Origin: JAKFVC01 sp040386595
GTDB lineage: Bacteria > Planctomycetota > Planctomycetia > Planctomycetales > Planctomycetaceae
Assembly: GCA_040386595.1 (NCBI GenBank)
Contig: JAZKFE010000070.1
Coordinates: 1 to 64,000, forward strand
DNA: 64,000 bases
Reading direction: 5' to 3'
Position 1 is the first letter of the stretch; each line of letters begins with the position of its first letter. Below the pieces are notes generated by a model. The model saw only the letters and a list, made by a program, of their open reading frames with translations, made no database searches and was not told the DNA's origin. A program made the translations under genes and the position numbers. Positions 1 to 9,368 of this stretch are shown in pieces.

Positions 1-16
1 AGCAGCGGATCTGAGA

Positions 17-1375
17 CTACAGTAATTCCGGGATGGGCAGTCCTGATGCAATGATGGGAAACGGCCGACCGAACTGATCGTGGAAGACGCGATCAGTGGG
101 GACCCCCAGTTGGTGGTACATGGTGGCCAGGATCTCGTTGAAATGGACGGGGCGCGATTGGGGAATTTCTCCGTTCGGTGAACTGGTTCCGAGGACTTGG
201 CCCCGTTTAATTCCACCGCCGGTCAACATCACCGAGAAGACGTTCGACCAATGGTCGCGTCCGGCGGTGGGGTTGATCTTGGGGGTGCGGCCGAACTCGC
301 CGAACAAGGCGACGAGTGTGGTATCTAGCAAACCACGGTCTTCCAGGTCATCGAGCAGGGCAGAGACCGCACGGTCGAGTTCAGGGAGACGCGTGTTTTT
401 GAGCGATTTGAAATTGTTGTTGTGAGTGTCCCATTCCTGGTTGTTGGAGAAATTGACGAGCGTAAAGGTCACGCCCGCTTCGGCCAGACGGCGGGCCAGA
501 ACCAGTCGTTGAGCAAAGCTGGTATTGCCATATCGCTGTCGCACTTTGGTCGATTCTTGCGACATATCGAATGCCTTGCGGGTGACATCGTGCGCCAAGA
601 GTTCGATGGCCTGTCGGTTGAATTCGTCCAGACCGGCCATCGCCTCATTGGCATGGAGAGCGCGAGGCAGATGGTCTAAGTCTCGTAGCAGACCCAGGCG
701 ATGTTCCAGGCGTCGCAGGTCCGTCCCTTTGGCCAGGCTGAGGTTAGGAGGCGTGGGGAACGGACTGGTGGCGTTCTTGGGAGGCATGCCCGATTCGAAA
801 GGATCGTGAGCAATCCCCAGGTAGTTGGCGGCTGCGTATCGCACGCGGTCTCCCAACTGTCCGCGATCGGGAACACAGACATAGGCTGGCAGGCCGGTGT
901 GATTCGGCCCCTTTGTCTTCGAGACAATCGACCCCATGGCCGGCTTCACATTCCGATTCTTGGTGGTCGTGTTGGCCCCCGGATAGTCGTAGCCGGTTAA
1001 GGTCCAGTGGATGGCGGCTTCGTGGCTGGGCGTGCCATGATAAGCACTGCGGATCACGCTGTAACGGTCGGCTCGTTGAGCCAACTGCGGCATGTGTTCG
1101 GAGATGGAAAAACCCGGAATGCTGGTCGAGATGGGCTGAAACTCACCTCGGTATTCTGCGGGAGCATGAGGTTTCAAATCCCAGGAATCGAGGTGCGACA
1201 AACCGCCTTGCAGGAAGATGACGATGATTTGCTTCGCCGGGGCCTTAGTCGACGATTCAGCGCGGGCCCTTAGAACTTGGGGGAGTGCAAACGCCCCGAC
1301 CGCCAATCCACTGTGACGTAAGAAGAGCCGCCGGTCTAGGCCCTCTCCGATTGCGTCAGTTCGTTGCGGTCCCAT
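17..1375 (-). CDS. DUF1501 family exported protein
   Basis: This 452-residue protein belongs to the DUF1501 family, which has an alkaline phosphatase/sulfatase-like fold and is very common in planctomycetes. The N-terminus carries a twin-arginine-like signal (DRRLFLRHSGLAVGAFALP), so export by Tat is expected. The family signatures GEFGRTP and GRDHW lie near the C-terminus. The substrate of the family is not established. Here the gene follows an MFS transporter and two oxidoreductase-like genes on the same strand, with a 125-bp gap before it. It lacks the usual DUF1549/DUF1553 partner that the second DUF1501 gene in this window has. The start is the ATG before the RR motif. Confidence 0.88.
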   Translation of the reverse strand: MGPQRTDAIGEGLDRRLFLRHSGLAVGAFALPQVLRARAESSTKAPAKQIIVIFLQGGLSHLDSWDLKPHAPAEYRGEFQPISTSIPGFSISEHMPQLAQRADRYSVIRSAYHGTPSHEAAIHWTLTGYDYPGANTTTKNRNVKPAMGSIVSKTKGPNHTGLPAYVCVPDRGQLGDRVRYAAANYLGIAHDPFESGMPPKNATSPFPTPPNLSLAKGTDLRRLEHRLGLLRDLDHLPRALHANEAMAGLDEFNRQAIELLAHDVTRKAFDMSQESTKVRQRYGNTSFAQRLVLARRLAEAGVTFTLVNFSNNQEWDTHNNNFKSLKNTRLPELDRAVSALLDDLEDRGLLDTTLVALFGEFGRTPKINPTAGRDHWSNVFSVMLTGGGIKRGQVLGTSSPNGEIPQSRPVHFNEILATMYHQLGVPTDRVFHDQFGRPFPIIASGLPIPELL

Positions 1376-1500
1376 GCGATACCTTTCCCCGCCCTAAGTT
1401 CGAGTAGTAAATCATCAATATCAGTTTATGCGTTGTTGCGGTTACGGTCAATCAGAGTTGGAACCGTCGGGGCCGTTTAGACCGTGTGCTGTTGTCGCGA

Positions 1501-2880
1501 TCAATCCTCTAAACGTTTCTGGCTGGTCTCTGGAGCCAGGCAGATGGCGATCATTCCCAGGGCAAAGACGAGGCTGGTGACTCGGCCAATCTGGGCGTAG
1601 TCGCCGCCGAAGAGTTCGGTCAAGGTGCCCGTCGCAAAAATGCAGACGGCGGTCAGGATGCGTCCAAAATTGAAGCTGACGCCGGCGCCCGTGGAGCGGA
1701 TGCGGGTGGGGAACAGCTCGGGCAGGAATAGCGGTAGCCAGCCAAAATAGATGCCGCTGAAGAAGCCAAGCGCTGCCACCCAAATGAGAAAGTCGCGATC
1801 TGTCGGAACCAGGCACCAGAAGGTGTATTGAGAAATGGCCAGGCAAATCAGACTCATTAAGAAATAGGTCGTCCGGCGGCCCACCAGACTGCCAATCCAG
1901 CCTCCCAACAGGCTGCCCACGATTCCGGTCAGCGAGCGAGCTTGTTGTACGTAAGCTTTGAGGAGCGGATCGGGGGGAGTGGCAGCGTCGCCCGCTTCAC
2001 CGGCCCACGGAACCATCCAGTTGGCGCTGCCCCAGCCTCCCATCAGCGGAATCGTGGCGAGGATAATGCCAATGAGCGTCGAGCGCAGTAGCGGCGGCCG
2101 AAATACTTCCCAGTTGGAACTCTTGGCGGACGTTGTGACGGGCAGGGCTTGCCGAGCTGCCAGCCAGTGGGGGGACTCGGCAACGAAGAAGAAGGAAAAC
2201 AATCCGAGCACTGCGGGGGCGGCTGCGATCAGCAGAGCCCAACGCCAGCTGTCCGGGGTGATCGAGACTTTCGCGGCCAGTGTAGAGAACAGAAAGATGC
2301 CAATGTTGGCCGCCGTGCCGATGATGCCGGCCACCATTGGTCGCGACATCCCCGACCAGGCCTCGGACACCAGGGCCACGCCGTTGGGCCACATGCCGCC
2401 GACTCCGGTGCAGGCGAGATACCATAACACGAGCAGCTGCCATGGTTCCTGGGCGGTAGAGGCTGCTGCCGACATCAACGAGTACGTCAGGATGCTGGCC
2501 GACATGGCTTTGGAGCGACCCCAGCGATCACCGAACCGGCCGAACAACAAGCCGCCCGAGGCGGCCCCGAATAGAAAGGCACATTGGTCCCACGCAAACC
2601 AACGAGTTACCTGAGCCCTCCAGTGTTTTAATTGCCGGAGATCACTGGAGGAGAGGGATGAGGTTGATGCTTGAGCCCCCTGCTTGGGAGCCTGTTGGCT
2701 CAAAGCATTGAATCGCGCGATGTCGAGCTCACCAGTGCGACGTAGCAAATCAATCGCTGCGGGTTGCATGACCAGCGAAGTGATGGCCAGATGAAACCCG
2801 GCACACAGCCAACCGAGAAACGCACAGGCCAGGATCACGTAACGGCCTGTGTTCGAGAGCGGCGATTCCTGGTGACTCAT
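1501..2880 (-). CDS. MFS transporter, sugar/organic-acid porter type
   Basis: A 459-residue polytopic protein with about 12 predicted membrane segments and the MFS signature between TM2 and TM3 (GRFGDRWGRSKAM). A second copy of the loop motif (GSLVGRRTTYF) lies in the C-terminal half. An extra hydrophilic stretch of about 70 residues separates TM1 from TM2. I chose the ATG at 2880 because AGGA sits at a good distance upstream; an in-frame TTG lies 15 bp further up. It is downstream of, and on the same strand as, two Gfo/Idh/MocA-type genes, which suggests uptake of a sugar, inositol or related compound for oxidation. The substrate cannot be read from the sequence. Confidence 0.85.
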   Translation of the reverse strand: MSHQESPLSNTGRYVILACAFLGWLCAGFHLAITSLVMQPAAIDLLRRTGELDIARFNALSQQAPKQGAQASTSSLSSSDLRQLKHWRAQVTRWFAWDQCAFLFGAASGGLLFGRFGDRWGRSKAMSASILTYSLMSAAASTAQEPWQLLVLWYLACTGVGGMWPNGVALVSEAWSGMSRPMVAGIIGTAANIGIFLFSTLAAKVSITPDSWRWALLIAAAPAVLGLFSFFFVAESPHWLAARQALPVTTSAKSSNWEVFRPPLLRSTLIGIILATIPLMGGWGSANWMVPWAGEAGDAATPPDPLLKAYVQQARSLTGIVGSLLGGWIGSLVGRRTTYFLMSLICLAISQYTFWCLVPTDRDFLIWVAALGFFSGIYFGWLPLFLPELFPTRIRSTGAGVSFNFGRILTAVCIFATGTLTELFGGDYAQIGRVTSLVFALGMIAICLAPETSQKRLED

Positions 2881-2920
2881 CGTGATCCTCGCCAAAGTTT
2901 ATGCAGTGGGTCTCAGGGGA

Positions 2921-4042
2921 TTATTCGACCTCAACGGGCTGGCCCGTCCGGCAAGATTTCAGTGCGGCTTCGATCGTGGCGAAGATGTCACGGCTGGCCT
3001 GGGCATTCAGAATGGTGTCGCGATCATGATCGATGGCTTGGGCAAAATTCTCGGCGAGCAGGAAGTCATTTTCTGTAGCGATGCGTCGCTGGCGAGGTTC
3101 TGCGGCAGGTTGGTTGCGGTAATAAATACTGATCTCTGGCCGAGACTCGTTCACGACAAGGGCCCCTTCCGTTCCGACCACGTGAAGTTTCATCTCACCA
3201 CCGCTGGGGTGACTGGCTGCACCGCTGCGGCCGACGGCGATGGACCCGATCAGGCCCCCTTCCATTTCCAGGGTCATGCTGGCCAGGTCTTCCACTTGGT
3301 TGTCGGCATTGACTTGATGAAAGTGCGTTGTGGACCGGGCGAAGACTCGGTGCACGCGAGCCCCCACGAGCATCTGGAGATAGCCCAGGGGGTAGATCCC
3401 TTCATTCGACAGTTCACCCAGGGGATCGTGTCCCACGGCCCCGTCCGAGCCATCAACATGGGCCCCCAGTTGATAGGTGAGCCAGTCGATTGGGGGATAA
3501 CCCGGCAGTCGAGATCCTTTTGGGGGCCCGGCGTCCTTGGCGAAATAGAAGTCGACGTGGGCGGACAATGGTTGACCGATGGCGCCCGCCGCAATTCGCT
3601 GGCTGGCATCGAGGACGCTCGGCAGGAAATTGCGGTTCCACATCAGGAACTTGACGCGGCTGTGTTCGACCGCAGCGACCAACCGGTCGGCTTCGGACCG
3701 GCAGGTGGCGAGAGGTTTGTCTTGAATCACATGTTTGCCGGCCAACGCCGCGCGGATGCTCAGATCACAATGCCGTTCGGCCGCCGAGCTGACAATCGCC
3801 ACGTGCACGCCGAATTCATGGAGAGCACGTTCCACATCGCGGACGTAAGGAATTTGAAAATCATCCGCCAGCTGTTGATTGCGTTCATGGGCCCAGTCGG
3901 GAACTTGCGGGTCATCGGCCACCACGACCAGTTGAAAGCGGGGATGCGAGGCCACTCCACGGGCTACGTAGTCGTGCTTGACCGCACTGAGTGCCGCACA
4001 GCGAAAAGTGCTCAAGGGATGGTGTTCGATGGGAAGCGTCAT
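2921..4042 (-). CDS. Gfo/Idh/MocA family oxidoreductase
   Basis: A 373-residue NAD(P)-dependent sugar or inositol dehydrogenase-like protein. The N-terminal Rossmann half ends with VIQDKPLA, equivalent to the family EKP motif, so the lysine that contacts cofactor and substrate is present. The C-terminal half is the usual alpha/beta substrate-binding fold. The ATG at 4042 lies one base after the TAG stop of the upstream gene (TAG-T-ATG), which indicates translational coupling; a longer reading frame to 4105 would run back into that gene and is less likely. With the neighbouring MFS gene it probably forms a small catabolic operon. Confidence 0.87.
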   Translation of the reverse strand: MTLPIEHHPLSTFRCAALSAVKHDYVARGVASHPRFQLVVVADDPQVPDWAHERNQQLADDFQIPYVRDVERALHEFGVHVAIVSSAAERHCDLSIRAALAGKHVIQDKPLATCRSEADRLVAAVEHSRVKFLMWNRNFLPSVLDASQRIAAGAIGQPLSAHVDFYFAKDAGPPKGSRLPGYPPIDWLTYQLGAHVDGSDGAVGHDPLGELSNEGIYPLGYLQMLVGARVHRVFARSTTHFHQVNADNQVEDLASMTLEMEGGLIGSIAVGRSGAASHPSGGEMKLHVVGTEGALVVNESRPEISIYYRNQPAAEPRQRRIATENDFLLAENFAQAIDHDRDTILNAQASRDIFATIEAALKSCRTGQPVEVE

Positions 4043-4043
4043 A

Positions 4044-4958
4044 CTAAGAAAACTCCGGCGAGATCGCTTGTCGCGAAGCCAGCGAATGTTCCACCGCCTG
4101 GGCAATGGTTAACGCGCGGAGCCAGTTGGCGACTCCGGAAGAGAGGTCTCGGGATGTTTGCAGGGCGTCAACGAAGTCTTGGACCAGGTTCACTAACGGT
4201 CGAATCTTTTCCTCGGCGCGGATTGCCTGGGGGTGGTGACCACGATACAGCAGTTGCATGTTCTGGTGGTCGTCGGCATAAGCGGCTCCAGCAGAACCCA
4301 TCACAGACAGTGTGCGATAATCATCTCCCGAGGGCAGAGCAGACGAGTAGCCGATCAAGGCCATGGGGCCACCCTCAAAGCCGAGATGCACCTGAATCGT
4401 TCGCCCTTTGGAGGAAGAACCTGACTGAGGTGCCTCGGTCGCATAGACAACATTGGGGAGAGCACCGAGGATCCACGTTGCCAATTCCAGATCGAGAACC
4501 AATGTTGTAGGAAGTGAGGGCGAGGTCGCGTTGAGGGGCGTCGCATTTGCCTCCCAGCGATGCATGCGGATGAGTCCTGGTTGACCCAGCTTTCCGGCGA
4601 TTAATTGTTGGTGCAGCAGTTGGCGTGAGGGGAGAAAATGGTCGGGATTGACGATGGAGAACTGGCCCGTCGCCTGATTTTTTCGTACCTGCTGGGAGGT
4701 CTTCGAGAATGCTTCTAACACGGCAGAGGACAGCGGTGTGGGCCCTGCCAGCAAGACGTGTTTGCCTTGTGTCAGGGCTTGCTCGATGGTTTTTGTGTGC
4801 GACAGGTTGGGGGCCAGGAGCAGCAGGGCGTCGTACGAGGTCTCTGATGGCAGAGGTGTGTCGGCGGTTTCCAGCGTGCAGGCAATCGAACCACCTCGCA
4901 GTCGGGCGGCTACTGCGGGCCAATCGGCGTTTTCACCATGTACCGCCAATCGCATCAT
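4044..4958 (-). CDS. Gfo/Idh/MocA-like protein lacking the EKP motif
   Basis: A 304-residue protein whose layout matches the Gfo/Idh/MocA fold: an N-terminal nucleotide-binding-like region, then the GKHVLL strand, then a C-terminal domain ending with a helix similar to the downstream paralogue. At the place where the family has E-K-P it reads AGPTPL, so the catalytic-site lysine is missing, and the glycine-rich dinucleotide motif near the N-terminus is also poor. It may be a non-catalytic partner of the next gene, with which it is coupled by a one-base gap. Start: ATG at 4958 (MMRLAVHG); an ATG at 5000 is also in frame. Confidence 0.7.
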   Translation of the reverse strand: MMRLAVHGENADWPAVAARLRGGSIACTLETADTPLPSETSYDALLLLAPNLSHTKTIEQALTQGKHVLLAGPTPLSSAVLEAFSKTSQQVRKNQATGQFSIVNPDHFLPSRQLLHQQLIAGKLGQPGLIRMHRWEANATPLNATSPSLPTTLVLDLELATWILGALPNVVYATEAPQSGSSSKGRTIQVHLGFEGGPMALIGYSSALPSGDDYRTLSVMGSAGAAYADDHQNMQLLYRGHHPQAIRAEEKIRPLVNLVQDFVDALQTSRDLSSGVANWLRALTIAQAVEHSLASRQAISPEFS

Positions 4959-5196
4959 GCTGTCTGCTCCAGCCAAACCCGTCGGACCGCACGACATCAC
5001 GCTGCATCATGCCTAGGTCGACTCAATTCGATCCAGTAGAGTGCGCTAGCACATTCCCAAGGAGAAATCCTCTGGAGCATCATGCGCTTCCCAGACTTGG
5101 GGGTCAATGATGTTTCGGATTTCGGGACACGTCAGAATTTTTCAGTCTGTGCCAACGGCATCAAGGGACGACGTGTGATGTGTTCTGAAAGTCGAA

Positions 5197-5433
5197 CTAA
5201 TTGTTGGAATGAGGCTGGCGATATTCCTGGTAGCGGGTCGGTTCACCGGGGTCTGGACAGTTTTTCCAGAAGCTCATGGGGTAAGAACGCGGCGTATTGG
5301 ATTCGCCCATGGTCATCGGCTGGGAATAGACCGTCTGCAGTGCTTGCGCCCCAATCATCATGCCCCATAAAGTTCCGCAGAACAGAGCGAATGCTCCGAG
5401 TCGAATAGCGCAGACACGAACAAGAACGATCAC
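5197..5433 (-). CDS. Small single-pass membrane protein, hypothetical
   Basis: A 78-residue protein starting at a GTG with a GGAG ribosome binding site about nine bases upstream. Residues 8-30 are hydrophobic (AIRLGAFALFCGTLWGMMIG) and could be a membrane anchor or uncleaved signal. The rest is polar, with a proline- and glutamine-rich tail. I do not recognise a family. It stands alone between the oxidoreductase operon and the acetyltransferase gene. Confidence 0.5.
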   Translation of the reverse strand: MIVLVRVCAIRLGAFALFCGTLWGMMIGAQALQTVYSQPMTMGESNTPRSYPMSFWKNCPDPGEPTRYQEYRQPHSNN

Positions 5434-5579
5434 GTGAAGTACTCCGGAAGTGAGGTTACTGTACGCAATCTACTTATGGTTATAAGTCAATGCAAGGCTG
5501 GCTGCAGGGTGAGGTAAATATTATTAGTTACTATCAGATTATCTAAAACGGGGGGGCGTGCACCAGCAAGCTAGGCTGT

Positions 5580-6332
5580 CTATCTCGTGGCGGCGATCAA
5601 CACCGACAGGCGAGTTTGTTGGTTTCCGTTGGCATCGAAGTTTGCGGGATCCAGCCACTGAGTGAATGCATTGGCCAGGGCCGGCCATTCGCGGTCGAGA
5701 ATGGAATACCACGCAGTATCTCGATTCCGCTGCTTGTAGATAGTGGCCTGTCGGAAGAGTCCTTCGAACGTGAATCCGAGTCGTTCGGCGGCCGCGCGAC
5801 TGGGCGTGTTGAGCGAGTCGCATTTCCATTCATACCGCCGATAGCCCAGATCAAAAGCCCGTTTCATCAGGAGATACATGGACTCGGTGGCCGCCGGGGT
5901 GCGTTGCAGGAGCGGTGAGTACGCGAGATGCCCGACTTCGATCGAACCGATAGCGGGGTCAATCCGCAGGTAGCTGACGATTCCGACGGGTTGATCGGTT
6001 TGGAGATCAATCACGGTAAAAAACAGCGGGTCGCTCGATTTGCTCGCGGTCTGGATCCATTCGGTGTATTGGGCCAGTGTGTCGAAGGGGCCATAGGGCA
6101 GGTAGGTCCACATTCGCGGTGTGGTATCGAGCCCATTTGCCGCGTACAACGCCGGTGTATGACGTTCAGGATCGAGTGGCTCCAGCCGGCAGAAGCGACC
6201 ATGCAGTGGTTGCCGCGGCGGGAACGGAGGGGGTGTCCAGTCGGGTAGTGGGAATCCAACCGTCTGTCCCAGCGTGTTTTGAACCGTCGATTGCGGCTGC
6301 GAAATAGAATCTGGCGCGGTCATGAATTTCAC
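5580..6332 (-). CDS. GNAT family N-acetyltransferase, RimJ/RimL-like
   Basis: A 250-residue protein of the large GNAT subtype. It has the N-terminal RFCRLEPLDPERH strand, the central VGIVSYLRID and IEVGHLAYSP strands, and the acetyl-CoA loop region followed by YEWKCDSLNTPSRAAAERLGF, which is diagnostic of RimJ/RimL-type enzymes. It transfers an acetyl group from acetyl-CoA to an amine, possibly a protein N-terminus or a small molecule; the acceptor is unknown. About 30 residues precede the domain. The gene is monocistronic by spacing. Confidence 0.85.
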   Translation of the reverse strand: MKFMTAPDSISQPQSTVQNTLGQTVGFPLPDWTPPPFPPRQPLHGRFCRLEPLDPERHTPALYAANGLDTTPRMWTYLPYGPFDTLAQYTEWIQTASKSSDPLFFTVIDLQTDQPVGIVSYLRIDPAIGSIEVGHLAYSPLLQRTPAATESMYLLMKRAFDLGYRRYEWKCDSLNTPSRAAAERLGFTFEGLFRQATIYKQRNRDTAWYSILDREWPALANAFTQWLDPANFDANGNQQTRLSVLIAATR

Positions 6333-6430
6333 ATGTCGTTAGGTCTGTTTGTCGGGAAGGTGACCAGCTAGAGAAGAAAGGTGAGGGGCTGAAATTGATG
6401 CTCATCGCCCCCCCAAAAAAATCTTTCTCA

Positions 6431-6499
6431 CGTAGCCTGACTTTCTGAGTCGGGTCTCTTTCCCCAGAGCATACACCTGACTCAGAGAATCAGGATACG
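6431..6499. repeat. Palindromic repeat, CGTAGCC family, copy 1
   Basis: An imperfect inverted repeat with arms of about 25 bp (left arm starts CGTAGCCTGACTTTCTGAG; right arm ends GAATCAGGATACG) and a loop of about 17 bases. It lies 20 bp past the stop of the lipoprotein gene at 6520. It is clearly related to the perfect palindrome at 58775-58842, which shares about 20 of 25 arm positions. Its placement 3' of a gene suggests it can act as a transcription terminator. Confidence 0.75.
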
Positions 6500-6519
6500 C
6501 CAGACATCGAAGCAAGTGG

Positions 6520-7041
6520 CTATTTCCCCTTCCCGCCGGTGGTCGCGGAGTCCAGTTCGATCAGAAACTCCTCGCTATTTGGGCCGACTTCCACTTCGAG
6601 TTTTGATTTCTGAAAGGTGCTGTAGGGGGCGAATGATCGGACCTGAGCGGCGATCTCTTCGCGCTGTTTGGGTGTCATGGCAACCGCTTCCTCGCCGATC
6701 GGATTGCGCAGTTGCAGGATGACCCGATGTTTACCGGCAATAGTTCCGGATCGACCATCACCGCCATAGCCCATGAAGACCAGATTCGAGAACGTACCGT
6801 CGGGTTGGACGTTGCCGACCGCTTGGACATTTACCGGGCCCATCGATTGCAGCACGATGCCCAATTTTCCTGGTAGTGGGCGGCTGTCTTTCCAGACAAT
6901 CTTGCCTTTCACAGGATAGACCTGGAAGTCGGCGTTGGGGTCAGGATTACACCCGGTCATGGCGCCCAGAACGACCGTGGCGATGGCATACCGTAAATGA
7001 GAGGTGAGCTGAATGAAGTACGAGCGATTGTGTAGCGACAT
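6520..7041 (-). CDS. Small lipoprotein next to a DUF1559 gene
   Basis: A 173-residue predicted lipoprotein. Residues 17-30 are hydrophobic and end in LGAMTGC, so Cys31 is the likely lipidated residue. The start of the mature part (VYPVKGKIVWKDSRPLPG) resembles the transthyretin/carboxypeptidase-regulatory-like beta sandwich commonly found in planctomycete lipoproteins encoded beside DUF1559 genes. It is downstream of the DUF1559 gene ending at 7398, with a gap of about 350 bp, and mirrors the second such pair at 9369-10832. The function is unknown; a cell-envelope role is inferred. Confidence 0.75.
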   Translation of the reverse strand: MSLHNRSYFIQLTSHLRYAIATVVLGAMTGCNPDPNADFQVYPVKGKIVWKDSRPLPGKLGIVLQSMGPVNVQAVGNVQPDGTFSNLVFMGYGGDGRSGTIAGKHRVILQLRNPIGEEAVAMTPKQREEIAAQVRSFAPYSTFQKSKLEVEVGPNSEEFLIELDSATTGGKGK

Positions 7042-7397
7042 CTGGCTTGAGGTTCCTGATAAAAATGCAGGCAGCAGGCACTCCTCCGATTGCGCCGTTT
7101 CGAAAGTCGGTGGCCCGATTTGCTGTGGAATGTATTGTCGGCGTTTGAATCGCCATATAAGACGGAATCAAAAATCGCGGGTGGCAGTGTGGGTGTCAGT
7201 TCTGTTGCTGAGCGAGAATGAATCTCGTTGTTGTGGAGGCATAACAACGGAACGATTGGCTCGTTTTCCGGGGCGAATTTCCTTCCTGAAAAGGAAACAA
7301 ATTCGCATTCCGAAAATGACGCCAATCGTTCCAACTGCTCCACATTTACATCTGAAAAGGCGACCAGAGCTTGCGAGCAAGGGAGGGTTATCAGTGG

Positions 7398-8564
7398 CTA
7401 GTCACCGCTGCTGACAACTTCTCCCCCGGATCGAGTTGCCAGAGCACCGTAGACGCCTTCATTACCGCCGGTGCCGTTGTCGATGCTGCGGCTTAATAGC
7501 CGCACACTGCCGTCGGCCATGGCAAACTGAGCAAAGCCGGCCGGATGCCAACTACCGAAGCTGGTTTGGGCGATGAAGCAGTTACCCGCTGGCAATTGCA
7601 ATCGAGGGTTCGTGACGATGGGGTAGTCTTTGCCGGCAAAACGCATGACTCCGTCCCAGCCATAGGCCGCCAGCAATGTCGATTCGGTCCAGCGTTGTGT
7701 GCTGCATCCCGTGGTCGGGTTCAAGTCGATCATGAACGCGTTCGTGTACTTCTCTCCCAGCAGCAGCGTGTTCGAAGTGCCATCCGTGATATCCTTCAGC
7801 CCGGAAGAATACTTAAAGGAAATCGGGCAGACACAGCCACAGGGAGGGCCGAGATCGGAGGATGATCCCCCGCCGGTACAACCTGTTGCCGAACCGCAAT
7901 CGGCAGGTTTGCCGGTTGCCGGGTCAATGACGCGTTGCGCTGGCCCGTTGAGTTTGGTCACGTCGGCCAGAATTGCCGGGTCGACCCAAAACGTCCCCGC
8001 GTTCAACACATAATCGGAGTGACCGCTAGGGCCGCGCGGGACCGTCAATGGATCGCCCGCAGACAATTGTCCGGGAGCTAGCGACAGGCCATTGGAGCAA
8101 CTCGGATCGTTGCCGAAACTCTGGCCTTCGGGGAACTGATTCGGGCTGCGGATGGTGGGGCAATAGAAGACGGGAAGCTCGACACCCGCCTTCCAAGGAT
8201 CGTAGACAAACGAGCCACCGACCATGCTGCCACCGTGGACGACGTAGCGTTTTTTAGTGTCCCAGTTCGAGTAAGTTGCTTGCTGGTCAAGGTACGGCAG
8301 GATCAGGACCGCCCAGCTCGCCCAGCCTCGGCTGAGGTCGATGGGGGGGAGCCCACCGTAGGTGCTCTCGAAATTGTGGCAAGCCAACGCCAGTTGTTTC
8401 AAGTGATTCTTGCACTGCATTGTCCGGGCCGCTTCGCGGGCTTGCTGCACCGCGGGCAATAAGAGTGCGATCAAGACGGCGATGATGGCAATCACCACCA
8501 GCAATTCGATGAGTGTAAACCCATTTCTGGTGCTTTTCGCTGGAATAATTGTCCGGCGCTGCAT
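7398..8564 (-). CDS. DUF1559 family pseudopilin-like protein
   Basis: A 388-residue protein with a type IV pilin/pseudopilin N-terminus: a short basic leader, then GFTLIELLVVIAIIAVLIA with the Glu at mature position 5. This is followed by the DUF1559 body (LLPAVQQAREAAR directly after the membrane helix) and the C-terminal MADGSVRLLS motif. Prepilin peptidase should cleave before Phe. The start ATG has a GGAGACC site upstream. DUF1559 proteins are a large expanded planctomycete family of unknown role, probably surface or pseudopilus structures. A Cys- and Gly-rich loop lies near residues 205-245. Confidence 0.93.
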   Translation of the reverse strand: MQRRTIIPAKSTRNGFTLIELLVVIAIIAVLIALLLPAVQQAREAARTMQCKNHLKQLALACHNFESTYGGLPPIDLSRGWASWAVLILPYLDQQATYSNWDTKKRYVVHGGSMVGGSFVYDPWKAGVELPVFYCPTIRSPNQFPEGQSFGNDPSCSNGLSLAPGQLSAGDPLTVPRGPSGHSDYVLNAGTFWVDPAILADVTKLNGPAQRVIDPATGKPADCGSATGCTGGGSSSDLGPPCGCVCPISFKYSSGLKDITDGTSNTLLLGEKYTNAFMIDLNPTTGCSTQRWTESTLLAAYGWDGVMRFAGKDYPIVTNPRLQLPAGNCFIAQTSFGSWHPAGFAQFAMADGSVRLLSRSIDNGTGGNEGVYGALATRSGGEVVSSGD

Positions 8565-9320
8565 TGAGGTCTCCTTCGTTCAACAAGAGAAATTGGATGC
8601 AATACGGATGAGATACCTATCGTGATCGAATATGTGCCATCTAATGGGCGAAATTCAAAAAAACGTGGATGATCACGGCTGCCGACAACGGAGTTGCGAC
8701 ATGTGCCCGAGATACGCTGAGTAAGAACTCCCTGAGTGAGGGAATGATGAGCCAGTGTTGATGCGTGCCCCCACGTATAGCAAAAGGTATTCCGTCAATC
8801 AATAGTACCTCACGGTTGTGAAGTGACTTGGAACGCAGTATGCAACACCGGGCGGCCCTGTCGAAACAGAATCGTTAGCTCGGCGTGTTGGCTTAAACTA
8901 CTGTAAATAAAACAGTTGTGTTGTTTTGTGAGTATTGTTTCGAATGGCGAGGTGAATCTGCGTGGAATTGGGAATTGGGTGGGCGTGGAGAGGCCTGGTA
9001 GGTGAACGCTGCCGGTTTTCAATGCAACGCCGGTTGAAATCGCTGCAAGAGTTGAGCGTGCCTCGTGGAAACTCAACAACGCGAAATCGCGTTGCGAGCG
9101 GAGTGGTTTGCCCAGGCGGGAGAATTGTTGCAGTCGATTGAGGGGCTCATTCAGCGGCAGCGGTGCCGTGGCCCCGGCCGTTACTTCGATGGTTCAGAGG
9201 CCAGTCGAGTCTGGCGTTTTCGGGATTCGCAGAGGGGAATCTGGCATAGAGCGGGCTTGCATTGTCCATTTCAGGGGTGGGGCGTTCCGCGATTCGCGTC
9301 AATTCTGTTGAGTGGAATGA
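8565..9320. other. Intergenic region without a recognised gene
   Basis: About 750 bp upstream of the DUF1559 gene. It is more AT-rich than the flanking genes in its first half. No reading frame here has a plausible start, codon use or similarity that I recognise. It must contain the promoter of the DUF1559 gene, but I cannot assign boxes with confidence. Confidence 0.5.
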
Positions 9321-9346
9321 CCCGACGGGTTGAGACACCCGTCGGG
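9321..9346 (-). terminator. Stem-loop terminator downstream of lipoprotein gene
   Basis: A perfect 10-bp stem (CCCGACGGGT / ACCCGTCGGG) with a six-base loop, about 20 bp after the stop of the lipoprotein gene that ends at 9369. On the minus strand there is no long T tract after the stem, so it may be a weak intrinsic terminator or an mRNA 3'-end stabiliser. Confidence 0.6.
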
Positions 9347-9368
9347 CGAAGTGTTCATTTCAGGTCTG

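Noticed and set aside
2882..4510. A 542-residue open frame on the plus strand
   Set aside because: It is antisense to two clear Gfo/Idh/MocA genes, has low-complexity composition typical of mirror frames in GC-rich DNA, and has no recognisable domain.
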